6,214 bases of DNA from Alphaproteobacteria bacterium (GCA_017963715.1 JAGCTK010000230.1:1-6214); one strand, 5' to 3'. Shown: positions 1 through 5,945, counted from the first letter of the stretch. Notes: generated from the letters alone by a model not told the origin. Program-made: numbers and translations.

Positions 1-2
1 GT

Positions 3-1085
3 ATTTTTGCGATTGCCATGAGTTTGATATATCTTTTGTTGTCGGGTGCCAATGTGCCGGCCGTGCGGGCATTTGTGATGACAACGGTTGTTTTTGTCGG
101 ACTGATGATGGGCCGCGAAGCCATTTCGATGCGCACTGTTGCCTTTGCGGCACTGGTTATTTTGCTTCTTGAACCGTATGCCATATTAACGGCCGGATTT
201 GATATGTCTTTTGCGGCGGTAGTGGCGTTGGTTGCTTTTTATGAAGCGCTTCAATCCCAAAAAAAACAATCGGGCAAACGTTTTTCCGGCAACATCATAT
301 ATCGATATTTTTTAGGTGTTTTGTTGACGACATTTGTGGCCACATTGGCCGTGACGCCCTATACATTGTATCATTTTTCAAGTTTTTCGCCGTATGCGAT
401 ATTGAGCAATCTTTTGGCCGCACCGCTTGTGGCGTTTGTTGTGATGCCGTTGATATTTTTGAGTTTGCTCTTGTTGCCGCTCGGGTGGCATATTTGGCCA
501 CTTAAAATTGCAGGTTTCGGGTTTTCGGGGCTCAACGGGTTGGCTCGTGAAATCACAACATTTCCTTATGCCGATATGGTGTGCAGGCCGTTGCCGCTTT
601 CGGGGCTTATTTTAGTAACGCTGGGCGGTTTATGGCTCTGTTTGTGGACCAAAAAATGGCGCTTTTTCGGGGTAATTGGGATTGCGCTCGGCTTTTTAAG
701 TTATGCATTTGCCAGTAAACCGGATGTATTGTATTCGGCCGACGGTTTGAGTGTCGGCATTCAAAAATCAGGCAAAGAATTGGTGATTTTTTCGGCCAAA
801 AGAAAGAAATTTTTGTTTGATGCGTGGGCAGGTGATTATCAAAATGTCGAAGTGCTGTCCAAGGCGCAAAGCAGGCCTGATATTCATGTGATATGTGATG
901 ATAAAATGTGCGTTTGGCAAGATGTATTTGCCTTTGATTTGAAAGGGCATTTAAGCCTTGAGAATGTGCTGCTTGAGCCACACAAAACAGAGGGCGGGGC
1001 CGTTTGGCTTAAGAACGGCAAAATCAAACATGTTTTCACAAGACCGCTAAAAGCCCTCAAACCGTGGGAAAAAACAGCACAATAG
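3..1085 (+). CDS. comEC: ComEC/Rec2 competence channel protein, C-terminal part (5' end outside window)
   Basis: The reading frame is open to the left edge with no stop, so the first ATG at 18 is internal; full ComEC proteins are about 700 residues and only about 360 are here. Numbering from that ATG, the fragment starts in the membrane 'Competence' domain: the SGANVPAVRAF stretch (9-19), then GREAISMRT (32-40), EPYAILTAGFDMSFAAV (52-68) and repeated hydrophobic spans up to about 230. The last 120 residues are soluble (ADG at 241, a C-x4-C pair at 293/298, terminal KPW at 348-350). No HxHxDH metal motif is visible, so this is not an intact metallo-beta-lactamase domain; this matches my memory of the short C-terminal domain of alphaproteobacterial ComEC. 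The family forms the inner-membrane channel that moves single-stranded DNA into the cytoplasm during transformation. The family call is secure; natural competence itself cannot be inferred. Confidence 0.93.
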   Translation: MFAIAMSLIYLLLSGANVPAVRAFVMTTVVFVGLMMGREAISMRTVAFAALVILLLEPYAILTAGFDMSFAAVVALVAFYEALQSQKKQSGKRFSGNIIYRYFLGVLLTTFVATLAVTPYTLYHFSSFSPYAILSNLLAAPLVAFVVMPLIFLSLLLLPLGWHIWPLKIAGFGFSGLNGLAREITTFPYADMVCRPLPLSGLILVTLGGLWLCLWTKKWRFFGVIGIALGFLSYAFASKPDVLYSADGLSVGIQKSGKELVIFSAKRKKFLFDAWAGDYQNVEVLSKAQSRPDIHVICDDKMCVWQDVFAFDLKGHLSLENVLLEPHKTEGGAVWLKNGKIKHVFTRPLKALKPWEKTAQ

Positions 1086-1093
1086 AAACTCGG

Positions 1094-1123
1094 CATTTAA
1101 AATCGTTAAATGTTGTCTTTTTT
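1094..1123 (+). terminator. Weak terminator-like hairpin after comEC
   Basis: A 7-bp all-A/T-rich stem (1094-1100 with 1106-1112, 5-nt loop) lies 8 nt past the comEC stop and is followed by a T-rich tract ending in six T (1118-1123). The geometry is right but the stem is weak, so it may be only a partial terminator. Confidence 0.35.
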
Positions 1124-1170
1124 ATACGAAAAATTAACAATCGTGTTTTAAGAATCGGAGGTGTGTGCTA

Positions 1171-1512
1171 TTGATTGGGAAAGATATGCTCAAACTCCGT
1201 CATATATTCTTAAAAATAAACAGTTCATCGGGACTATTCCTTGTTCTGCTGTTGGTTTTTATTTATTTCAGCTTTTATGCGGTCAAAGGTGAGCGCGGTT
1301 TGCTTAAATATATGAGCCTCAGCAAAGAGGTGGCAACGGCGCGCAAAATCTCGGCTCAAGTGTCGCAGGAACGGCAGGAATGGGACGACAAAGTCAAACG
1401 TCTGTCATCCGAAAGTTTGGACCTTGATACCTTGGATGAGCAGGCGCGTTTGGTTTTAAATATGGTCGGGCCGAAAGAATTTGTGATTTTGGATTCTGAT
1501 TTGGACGAATAG
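1171..1512 (+). CDS. ftsB: FtsB/DivIC-family septum formation protein (TTG start)
   Basis: A 113-residue bitopic protein: a short basic N-terminus, one membrane span (about 20-37, SGLFLVLLLVFIYFSFYAV), then a charged heptad-like coiled coil (about 44-80) and the conserved tail LDTLDEQARLVLNMVGPKEFVIL (85-107, key residues L-E-Q-A-R and the P-E-V-I-L end). Known FtsB proteins pair with FtsL and FtsQ in the periplasm to activate septal cell-wall synthesis. Start choice: GGAGG at 1157-1161 leaves 9 nt to the TTG at 1171, which is good spacing. The GTG at 1165 is only 3 nt away and the ATG at 1186 is 24 nt away. The gene lies between comEC and rplK, whereas in many alphaproteobacteria ftsB sits near eno and pdhA (from memory). 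The family is fairly certain; the exact symbol is by analogy. Confidence 0.82.
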   Translation: MIGKDMLKLRHIFLKINSSSGLFLVLLLVFIYFSFYAVKGERGLLKYMSLSKEVATARKISAQVSQERQEWDDKVKRLSSESLDLDTLDEQARLVLNMVGPKEFVILDSDLDE

Positions 1513-1536
1513 TCGCAAACATCCCAAAAAAAAGTC

Positions 1537-1564
1537 TTGCATTTCAAAAAAAATGTGTTATGGA
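1537..1564 (+). promoter_or_regulatory. Probable promoter for rplKA
   Basis: A -35-like TTGCAT (1537-1542) and -10-like TATGGA (1559-1564) are separated by 16 nt, placing the transcript start near 1571, about 90 nt before rplK. The -35 is good and the -10 moderate. It lies just after the ftsB stop and before the structured leader, which is where a promoter for a free-standing rplKA unit would be expected. Confidence 0.45.
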
Positions 1565-1570
1565 TAGTGA

Positions 1571-1606
1571 ACTCGTCAAATTTTTGATGAGTTTTGGTTT
1601 AATTTT
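1571..1606 (+). terminator. Terminator-like hairpin in the rplK leader
   Basis: ACTCGTCAAA (1571-1580) can pair with TTTGATGAGT (1583-1592) with one G-T wobble. The innermost pairs must open, giving about 8 bp with a 6-nt loop. A T-rich stretch with runs of T follows (1592-1607). It could end read-through from comEC/ftsB. It begins almost at the predicted rplKA start site, so it could also sit at the 5' end of that transcript as an early attenuator. The sequence does not decide between these. Confidence 0.45.
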
Positions 1607-1639
1607 TCGTGGGAGAACAGCCATGTTCAGCACCACGAA
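1606..1639 (+). promoter_or_regulatory. Ribosomal protein L1-binding leader (putative autoregulatory site)
   Basis: The outer stem TTCGTGG/CCACGAA (1606-1612 with 1633-1639, 7 perfect pairs) encloses an internal loop (GA on the left, AGCA on the right). Inside it is the inner stem GAACA/TGTTC (1615-1619 with 1624-1628) closed by loop GCCA. It ends 21 nt before the rplK start. Two helices separated by an asymmetric loop with a GTGGGAG strand fits my memory of the L1 site in L11-operon leaders, which mimics the L1 site of 23S rRNA. In E. coli, free L1 binds there and represses translation of rplK and rplA. The structure is read directly; the L1 assignment rests on position and resemblance. Confidence 0.62.
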
Positions 1640-1660
1640 CTCAGGTAAAAGAGGTTTAAA

Positions 1661-2098
1661 ATGGCTAAGTCTAAAAAGAAAATTTTAGGGTTAATCAAGC
1701 TTCAAATTGCCGCAGGTAAGGCAACACCTTCTCCTCCGGTCGGTCCGGCTTTGGGCCAAAAGGGCTTGAATATTATGGAATTTTGCAAAGCATTTAATGC
1801 TGCGACACAAAGTTTGGAACCGGGCATTCCGGTGCCGGTGATTATTACGGCTTATGAAGATAAAAGTTTTACGTTTATCACAAAATTGCCGCCGGTTTCC
1901 TACTATATCAAAAAAGCAGCCAATGTGAAATCTGCATCCAAAGAACCCGGAAAATCTATTGCCGGCCAGATTACGCTTGCTCAAGTCAAAGAAATTGCTC
2001 AAACGAAAATGCCTGATCTGAACTGCTCAACAGTCGAGTCGGCCATGAATATGGTCAAAGGTCAAGCCGTTTCAATGGGTATTAAGGTAGTGGAGTAG
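1661..2098 (+). CDS. rplK: 50S ribosomal protein L11
   Basis: A 145-residue protein close to the usual 141-142 of L11. The N-terminal domain carries the diagnostic [13 protein letters not shown] run (23-35) followed by [10 protein letters not shown] (37-46). The C-terminal rRNA-binding domain has [12 protein letters not shown] (75-86), KMPDLN (116-121) and a GQAVSMGI end (134-141), where GTARSMGI is more common. L11 binds the 23S GTPase-associated centre with L10/L7-L12 and takes part in factor-dependent GTP hydrolysis and the RelA response. AGAGG at 1650-1654 is 6 nt from the ATG. It is followed after 4 nt by rplA, as in nearly all bacteria, but is preceded by ftsB and a long leader rather than nusG. 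Confidence 0.98.
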   Translation: MAKSKKKILGLIKLQIAAGKATPSPPVGPALGQKGLNIMEFCKAFNAATQSLEPGIPVPVIITAYEDKSFTFITKLPPVSYYIKKAANVKSASKEPGKSIAGQITLAQVKEIAQTKMPDLNCSTVESAMNMVKGQAVSMGIKVVE

Positions 2099-2102
2099 TA
2101 TC

Positions 2103-2786
2103 ATGGCAGGAAAAAGAATCGTCAACGCATACAAAAATGTCGAAAAAGATAAAGCGTATGCCTTAAAAGATGCAATTAAAATCGTCAAAGAAAATGCAAC
2201 CGCAAAATTTGATGAAACAGTTGATTTGGCAATCAATTTGGGTGTTGACCCGAAGTATGCCGATCAGATGATCAGAGGCGTTTGCCCGCTTCCGCATGGA
2301 AACGGCAAAAAAATCCGCGTTGCTGTGTTTGCACAAGGCGAAAAGGCTGATGAAGCCAAAGCCGCCGGTGCGGATATCGTGGGTGCCGAAGATTTAATCG
2401 AATCGATTTTGGCAGGTAAAATTGAATTTGACCGTTGCATCGCAACCCCTGATATGATGGGTCTTGCCGGTCGTGTGGCACGTGTTTTGGGCCCGAAAGG
2501 CTTGATGCCGAACCCGAAACTCGGTACCGTGACGGCAGATGTTGCAACCGCCATTGCAAAAGCCAAGGCCGGTGAAGTGCAGTATCGTGTTGAAAAAACA
2601 GGTATTGTCCATGCCGGTGTGGCAAAGGTTTCGTTTAGTGAAGATAAAATCTATGACAATGCCAAGATGTTTATCGACACGATTATTAAAGCAAAACCGC
2701 AATCCTTGAAGGGCACATATTTGAAGAAAATTTCAATCAGCTCGACGATGGGTGTTGGTGTCAAAGTTGATTTGACGGCTTTGTAG
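2103..2786 (+). CDS. rplA: 50S ribosomal protein L1
   Basis: A 227-residue protein, close to the usual 229-235. It carries the L1 signature region: IATPDMMG (113-120), [17 protein letters not shown] (128-144) and the [22 protein letters not shown] stretch (157-178, key residues E-Y-R-K and H-G-G). The C-terminal [10 protein letters not shown] (214-223) is also typical. L1 forms the mobile stalk at the E site, helps release deacylated tRNA, and represses its own operon. Its ribosome binding site (GGAG 2092-2095, 7 nt from ATG) lies inside the last codons of rplK, so translation is likely coupled. No rplJ follows; a strong hairpin comes 21 nt after the stop. Confidence 0.98.
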   Translation: MAGKRIVNAYKNVEKDKAYALKDAIKIVKENATAKFDETVDLAINLGVDPKYADQMIRGVCPLPHGNGKKIRVAVFAQGEKADEAKAAGADIVGAEDLIESILAGKIEFDRCIATPDMMGLAGRVARVLGPKGLMPNPKLGTVTADVATAIAKAKAGEVQYRVEKTGIVHAGVAKVSFSEDKIYDNAKMFIDTIIKAKPQSLKGTYLKKISISSTMGVGVKVDLTAL

Positions 2787-2806
2787 AAACCATTGTTTTT
2801 AATGAA

Positions 2807-2842
2807 TAAAGCGCATTTTCATTTTCATGAAAATGCGCTTTA
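2807..2842. terminator. Strong hairpin, probable bidirectional terminator between rplA and a convergent ORF
   Basis: A perfect 14-bp stem (2807-2820 with 2829-2842) has an 8-nt loop ATTTTCAT. On the plus strand the right arm ends in TTT but there is no long T run. On the minus strand the stem is followed by a T-rich stretch (TTTATTCATTAAAAAC). It lies 21 nt past rplA and 5 nt past the stop of the minus-strand small ORF, so it is placed to end both. Confidence 0.7.
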
Positions 2843-2846
2843 AGCG

Positions 2847-3110
2847 TCAAAACCCGTTGAGAGCCTTGTCAATACGACGAAGTAAGTCATCCCACTCGGG
2901 ATTTTTTGGTTTTGTGATGACATAGTTTTCAAGCCAACACAAATCTTCAAAAGACCATTCTTTGAGTTGATCTGTGCATAACAGCACGAGTCGATCATCT
3001 GCCGGAACGTTTCTCCCAGATGGCAAAACAATCCCATCTTCCTGCTTGTGAAAACAAGCAAACAAAATCAACGCAACAAGGATCGTTGCATACATGATAA
3101 TGATTGGCAT
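2847..3110 (-). CDS. Small single-span protein of unknown function
   Basis: An 87-residue protein from the ATG at 3108-3110. The first 20 residues form one hydrophobic span (about 3-20), ending with a cysteine at 19. The rest is soluble and acidic/tryptophan-rich: VLPSGRNVPADDRLVLLC (28-45), then EWSFEDLCWLENYV (51-64) and PEWDDLLRRIDKALNGF (71-87), which looks like two amphipathic helices. I do not recognise the family. No clear Shine-Dalgarno precedes either the ATG at 3110 or the one at 3095, and the frame also reads back to a TTG at 3134, so the start is uncertain. Support comes from protein-like composition, a plausible upstream promoter, and a terminator directly after its stop. A shorter overlapping ORF (2840-3061) in another frame looks non-coding. 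Confidence 0.55.
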   Translation of the reverse strand: MPIIIMYATILVALILFACFHKQEDGIVLPSGRNVPADDRLVLLCTDQLKEWSFEDLCWLENYVITKPKNPEWDDLLRRIDKALNGF

Positions 3111-3154
3111 GGCAAAAACTTTTAAGTGACACAATAAATTTAATTCACGCTGTT

Positions 3155-3183
3155 AGAGTACCAGGTTTTTGACATAAAATCAA
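3155..3183 (-). promoter_or_regulatory. Possible promoter for the small minus-strand ORF
   Basis: Read on the minus strand, TTGATT (3178-3183) and TACTCT (3155-3160) are 17 nt apart, and the -10 is preceded by TGG as in an extended -10. The start site would be near 3148, giving a leader of about 38 nt. The -10 hexamer itself is only a 3/6 match. Confidence 0.35.
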
Positions 3184-3212
3184 CTTTTTTTTCTTTATTT
3201 TTTTAAAAAATA

Positions 3213-3221
3213 TGCTATAGA
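3213..3221 (+). promoter_or_regulatory. Extended -10 promoter for the six-span membrane protein
   Basis: TGC followed by TATAGA (3213-3221) matches the extended -10 pattern and lies in a strongly A+T-rich stretch 33 nt before the chosen start at 3255. No good -35 is at the usual distance; a perfect TTGACA exists at 3169-3174 but is 41 nt upstream of the TATAGA. Confidence 0.45.
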
Positions 3222-3254
3222 ACAAGCAATGCAAAATAAAAAAAGGAAATGCCG

Positions 3255-3938
3255 ATGTTTCGTAAAATGTTTTTGTCACCGTTTTTTGCACCGATATTTT
3301 TCGGCGTTTTGTGGGGTGCGTTGTTGCTGGTTGTTTTGGTGTTTTTCAATGAGCAAAAATTTGAACTGACAACAGACGGGCAGTTGATTGATATTTTGAC
3401 ATATACGGGCTATGGCTTGATGCTGTTTGTGATGCTTTGCCTGGTTAAAGATTTTAAGGATAAAATGCTCCTTTGGAGTATTTCGGTGATGCTTGGCGTG
3501 GCCGCATTGTTGCGTGAAGCCGGTATTCAGCATCATTTGTCATCAACCGATTCAACGCCTTTTAAATCGCGCTTTTTCTTAAATCCCAACAATCCGCTTT
3601 CTGAAAAGATTATTTTTGGTGCCGTGCTGATTATGATTTTCGGCGCGCTGCTGTATTTGGCCATTAAATATACCAAACATTTGGTGACATCATTTTTTAA
3701 GTTGGATACAATCACATGGTCGATTGCGACATTTTGCGGTGTTTTGGTGTTTGCAAAATTTGCAGACCGTTTTCCGTCGCATTGGCGCCATTTGAACAAT
3801 TTGGATAAATTGCCGCGTGATTTTATAGACATCTGGTCATTGCTTGAAGAAAGCAGTGAACTGTTTTTGCCTTATCTTGTCATCATTATTTTGCTGCAAC
3901 ATCATTTGTGCCTTAAAAAACGTTTGTTTATCAATTAA
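3255..3938 (+). CDS. Six-span integral membrane protein of unknown function
   Basis: A 227-residue very hydrophobic protein with about six predicted membrane spans (roughly 10-31, 47-64, 71-87, 118-138, 153-170, 201-217). Polar segments that look like family signatures are LLREAGIQHHLSSTD (85-99), NPNNPLSEKIIFG (110-122) after a basic stretch, KFADRFP (168-174) and IWSLLEESSELF (193-204). The charged LREAG and LEESSE patches sit at the ends of spans and may be functional. I have the impression of similar uncharacterised proteins in other proteobacteria but can name none. Start: AAGGA at 3243-3247 is 7 nt from the ATG at 3255, while the ATG at 3249 is only 1 nt away. Its end is 12 nt from the convergent end of the next gene, with no obvious terminator between. 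Confidence 0.85.
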   Translation: MFRKMFLSPFFAPIFFGVLWGALLLVVLVFFNEQKFELTTDGQLIDILTYTGYGLMLFVMLCLVKDFKDKMLLWSISVMLGVAALLREAGIQHHLSSTDSTPFKSRFFLNPNNPLSEKIIFGAVLIMIFGALLYLAIKYTKHLVTSFFKLDTITWSIATFCGVLVFAKFADRFPSHWRHLNNLDKLPRDFIDIWSLLEESSELFLPYLVIIILLQHHLCLKKRLFIN

Positions 3939-3950
3939 GATTGGTGGCGG

Positions 3951-4727
3951 CTACATATAAAGACGCCCGTTGAGGATAAGTTTTGTCGTGTACAAAATAA
4001 AACACATCCCGGGCGAAGATCCGCCAATGATGATGTTTTCGTGATATTGTTCTTTTCGGGTGCCGGTTTTGAGCCCCATGTCCGGCACATCAACCAACCA
4101 TCCTTCAAGATAGACAATATCGCCCGGCAACAGCATGGAAAGGGCTTTGTTGATACGCTCGTTGGCCGGTATCGGATGATAATTGTTTTGTTCGTGTTGT
4201 TTGACATCACGCATACAATCATTGAGTTTTTGCATGTTGCGCTCGGCATCTTCAGAACTTAAAAAAGCCCCCATAAATGACCTGCGATATTTGACACCTT
4301 TGCATACGACGCGCCCGAGACGTTCTTCATGCTCGAATTTTAACTTTTGAAAAACGTCATCACGGGCCATATCTCCGATGACCAAAAAAACATCTTGAGG
4401 GACTAAATTGATATAACGCCCCTGAAATTGGCCGCGAAAAATTCGGTTAAACAATGTGCTGTAATCATCGACAATGCCGACTCTGCCCGTGATGGCATAA
4501 ACCGTTTTGGTCACAAGATGATATTGATATTTTCCGCGCGAAAAAACAAAAGTTTTCGGCGGGGTGTCTTCAAAATAATCTTGCGAGGAAACCGTCAAAA
4601 CAACATCTGTTTTTGTGCCGAAAAGATAAGGATATATCATGCGTTTGATATATTTTGGAAAACAAAATTGCAAAACAACGAGCGCACAAATAATTGTCCA
4701 TATATGTTGCCTTAAAAACTTTTTCAA
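3951..4727 (-). CDS. Membrane-anchored protein of unknown function, downstream of htpX (TTG start)
   Basis: A 258-residue protein with a basic N-terminus and one signal-anchor-like span (about 8-23), then a soluble, probably periplasmic, domain. Notable segments are DYFEDTPPKTFVFSRGKY (50-67), YAITGRVGIVDDYS (77-90), INLVPQDVFLVIGDMARDDV (106-125), HPIPANERI (184-192), MLLPGDIVYLEGWLVDV (198-214) and a SSPGMCFILYTTKLIL end (237-252). From memory this order (L-x-P-x-D, G-x-M, H-x-IPA, PGD-V-x-L-x-G-LV, then a short Cys-containing end) resembles an unnamed family of secreted proteins; this cannot be confirmed here. The TTG start lies 4 nt after the htpX stop with only a weak AAAGA-like site. 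The next in-frame ATG (residue 30) would remove the anchor, so coupled translation from htpX is likely. Confidence 0.83.
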   Translation of the reverse strand: MKKFLRQHIWTIICALVVLQFCFPKYIKRMIYPYLFGTKTDVVLTVSSQDYFEDTPPKTFVFSRGKYQYHLVTKTVYAITGRVGIVDDYSTLFNRIFRGQFQGRYINLVPQDVFLVIGDMARDDVFQKLKFEHEERLGRVVCKGVKYRRSFMGAFLSSEDAERNMQKLNDCMRDVKQHEQNNYHPIPANERINKALSMLLPGDIVYLEGWLVDVPDMGLKTGTRKEQYHENIIIGGSSPGMCFILYTTKLILNGRLYM

Positions 4728-4731
4728 AGGT

Positions 4732-5565
4732 TTATTCTTTCATCATACGGGATAAACGCTCGATTCTGTTTTTGGTGGAGGGGTGCGTTGAAAAGAGCGC
4801 GCTTAAGGTTGCGCCCGAAAACGGACTGACAATAAACATGTGCGCGGTGGCATTGTTGGCATTTTTAAGAACATTGCCGCGCGCGTAATCTTCTAATTTT
4901 TGTAAGGCCGAAATCAGCCACGAAGGGTGCTCGGTCAATTCGGCGGCACCGGCATCGGCCGCATATTCACGCGTGCGCGAAATTGAAAAACGGATAATCG
5001 TTGCCGCAATCGGAAGGAGAATCGCACCAATCACAACCAAAATGCCGTTTTGTTTGCGCTGATTGTTTTGCCGGCCGCCATAACGTGCAAAATTGCCGAC
5101 AAAACCGATGGCACTTGCAAAAACGGCGGCGATTGTCGAAATCAATATGTCATAATGTTTGATATGACTCATTTCGTGGGCCAAAACACCCTCCAGTTCA
5201 TTTTTGTTTAAGGCATCTAACAAGCCGCTTGTGACGGCAACGGCGGCATGATTGGGATTGCGCCCCGTGGCAAATGCGTTGGGCACTTTTTCGGGCACGA
5301 TATAAACTTTCGGCATCTTAACACCGGCCTTATCGGCCAACCGCTTGACAATATCATAAAGTTCGGGGTTGGCATGTTTGCCGATTTCTTGTGCGTGATA
5401 GTGCTTTAAAACCAGTGTGTCGCTGAAAAAATAACTGAAAAAATTGATACCCAAAGCCATCCAAAATGCCATGCGCTTTCCTTCTGTGCCGCCGATTAAA
5501 TCACCGACCCACATAAACATCAACACCAAAAGAAGCATCAAAATAAATGTTTTCAGTTTTCCCAT
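4732..5565 (-). CDS. htpX: HtpX family membrane zinc metalloprotease
   Basis: A 277-residue M48B peptidase, near the usual 280-300. It has two N-terminal spans (about 6-20 and 32-50), then the YIVPEKVPNAFATGRNP stretch (89-105, the conserved PNAFATGR). The zinc site HEMSH is at 130-134 (genomic 5164-5178) and the third ligand is the Glu of SRTREYAADAGA (196-207, E200). Two further hydrophobic stretches follow the HExxH. The STHPSTKNRIERL end (259-271) is the usual terminal motif. HtpX degrades misfolded inner-membrane proteins together with FtsH. The start is the ATG at 5563-5565, preceded by AAGGA with 7-nt spacing; the frame extends upstream to 5637, but that region contains the promoter. 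It is co-directional with the next gene 4 nt away, suggesting an operon. All catalytic residues are present. Confidence 0.97.
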   Translation of the reverse strand: MGKLKTFILMLLLVLMFMWVGDLIGGTEGKRMAFWMALGINFFSYFFSDTLVLKHYHAQEIGKHANPELYDIVKRLADKAGVKMPKVYIVPEKVPNAFATGRNPNHAAVAVTSGLLDALNKNELEGVLAHEMSHIKHYDILISTIAAVFASAIGFVGNFARYGGRQNNQRKQNGILVVIGAILLPIAATIIRFSISRTREYAADAGAAELTEHPSWLISALQKLEDYARGNVLKNANNATAHMFIVSPFSGATLSALFSTHPSTKNRIERLSRMMKE

Positions 5566-5608
5566 GATATTATCCTTTTTTTTTAATTTAAATGCACATT
5601 TGAAAAGC

Positions 5609-5637
5609 ATTATAAGTCGTTTCAAGGTTGATTGCAA
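5609..5637 (-). promoter_or_regulatory. Strong promoter for htpX
   Basis: On the minus strand, TTGCAA (5632-5637) and a perfect TATAAT (5609-5614) are separated by exactly 17 nt. The transcript would start near 5602, giving a leader of about 37 nt with the AAGGA site. No CtsR, CpxR or heat-shock sigma motif was recognised. Confidence 0.75.
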
Positions 5638-5646
5638 TATTTGAAT

Positions 5647-5679
5647 ATATAAAAACCCCCAGCATTCAAAAGCAGGGGG
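5647..5679 (-). terminator. Rho-independent terminator on the minus strand
   Basis: Read on the minus strand, five C pair with five G (plus strand 5656-5660 with 5675-5679). Past an A-A mismatch the inner GC pairs also match. The right arm is followed directly by TTTTT and then TATATATTC. It would end transcription from the partial gene at the right edge, although 312 nt separate it from that gene's stop. It sits just upstream of the htpX -35. Confidence 0.82.
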
Positions 5680-5753
5680 ATTGGAAGATGATATATTAAA
5701 AAAACTATATTTGATTTAAAGTTGTCGGTATCTTTGAGCGTATTGGTTCATTG

Positions 5754-5765
5754 TTATTGTCACCC
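5754..5765 (+). repeat. 12-nt direct repeat, copy 1 (TTATTGTCACCC)
   Basis: TTATTGTCACCC occurs here and again at 5890-5901. Each copy immediately precedes an inverted-repeat element, which suggests that both mark the edge of the same type of dispersed element. Confidence 0.5.
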
Positions 5766-5799
5766 TTCGTTTTTGAATTGAAAAAAAACGTCAAAGGGT
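5762..5799. repeat. Imperfect inverted repeat
   Basis: ACCCTT/AAGGGT (5762-5767 with 5794-5799) and CGTTTTT/AAAAACG (5768-5774 with 5784-5790) form a nested 13-bp stem with a 3-nt bulge and a 9-nt loop. It is not followed by a T run on either strand, so it does not look like a terminator. Confidence 0.5.
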
Positions 5800-5889
5800 C
5801 TTCTGATTTTTGTTATGCAAAGATGCAATATAAAATAGGAATTTATTTTTTATCACCCGCCCACGAGAATTTTTTGAATAAGGATAAAT

Positions 5890-5901
5890 TTATTGTCACC
5901 C
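5890..5901 (+). repeat. 12-nt direct repeat, copy 2 (TTATTGTCACCC)
   Basis: Identical to 5754-5765 and placed directly before the G/C-rich palindrome at 5910-5930. Confidence 0.5.
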
Positions 5902-5909
5902 CCTCCGTG

Positions 5910-5930
5910 CCTCCCCCCTCAAGGGGGAGG
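5910..5930. repeat. G/C-rich REP-like palindrome
   Basis: CCTCCCCC (5910-5917) pairs perfectly with GGGGGAGG (5923-5930) around the 5-nt loop CTCAA. It sits in a context (CACCCCCTCCGTGC before, GATTCAT after) like the dispersed intergenic CCTCCCCC...GGGGGAGG palindromes I recall from many bacterial genomes. No RAYT-type transposase is in the window. Confidence 0.6.
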
Positions 5931-5936
5931 ATTCAT
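5917..5936 (+). repeat. 20-nt direct repeat, copy 1
   Basis: The unit CCTCAAGGGGGAGGATTCAT forms the right half of the palindrome at 5910-5930 plus a short tail. It is repeated exactly at 5946-5965 with a period of 29 nt, so only the right arm has been duplicated. Confidence 0.75.
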
Positions 5937-5945
5937 AAGGGAGTG

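Noticed and set aside
607..981. 124-codon minus-strand ORF inside comEC
   Set aside because: It is antisense to a clear membrane/soluble coding frame and has an unprotein-like composition; it is a shadow ORF.
1513..1660. tRNA or secE/nusG remnant upstream of rplK
   Set aside because: No cloverleaf, anticodon stem or coding frame is visible; the interval is accounted for by promoter and leader structures.
2264..2702. Overlapping minus-strand ORFs inside rplA
   Set aside because: They are antisense shadows of a highly conserved ribosomal gene with codon-biased sequence.
3169..3174. Perfect TTGACA -35 box on the plus strand
   Set aside because: No acceptable -10 lies 16-19 nt downstream; the real candidate -10 (3216-3221) is 41 nt away.
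4041..4888. Plus-strand ORFs opposite the htpX operon (4041-4262, 4428-4715, 4694-4888)
   Set aside because: They have no ribosome binding sites, and the opposite strand carries HtpX and its partner in full.
5566..5637. 24-residue N-terminal extension of HtpX
   Set aside because: The region holds a TTGCAA-17-TATAAT promoter, and the ATG at 5565 has a well-spaced AAGGA site and matches the usual HtpX N-terminus.
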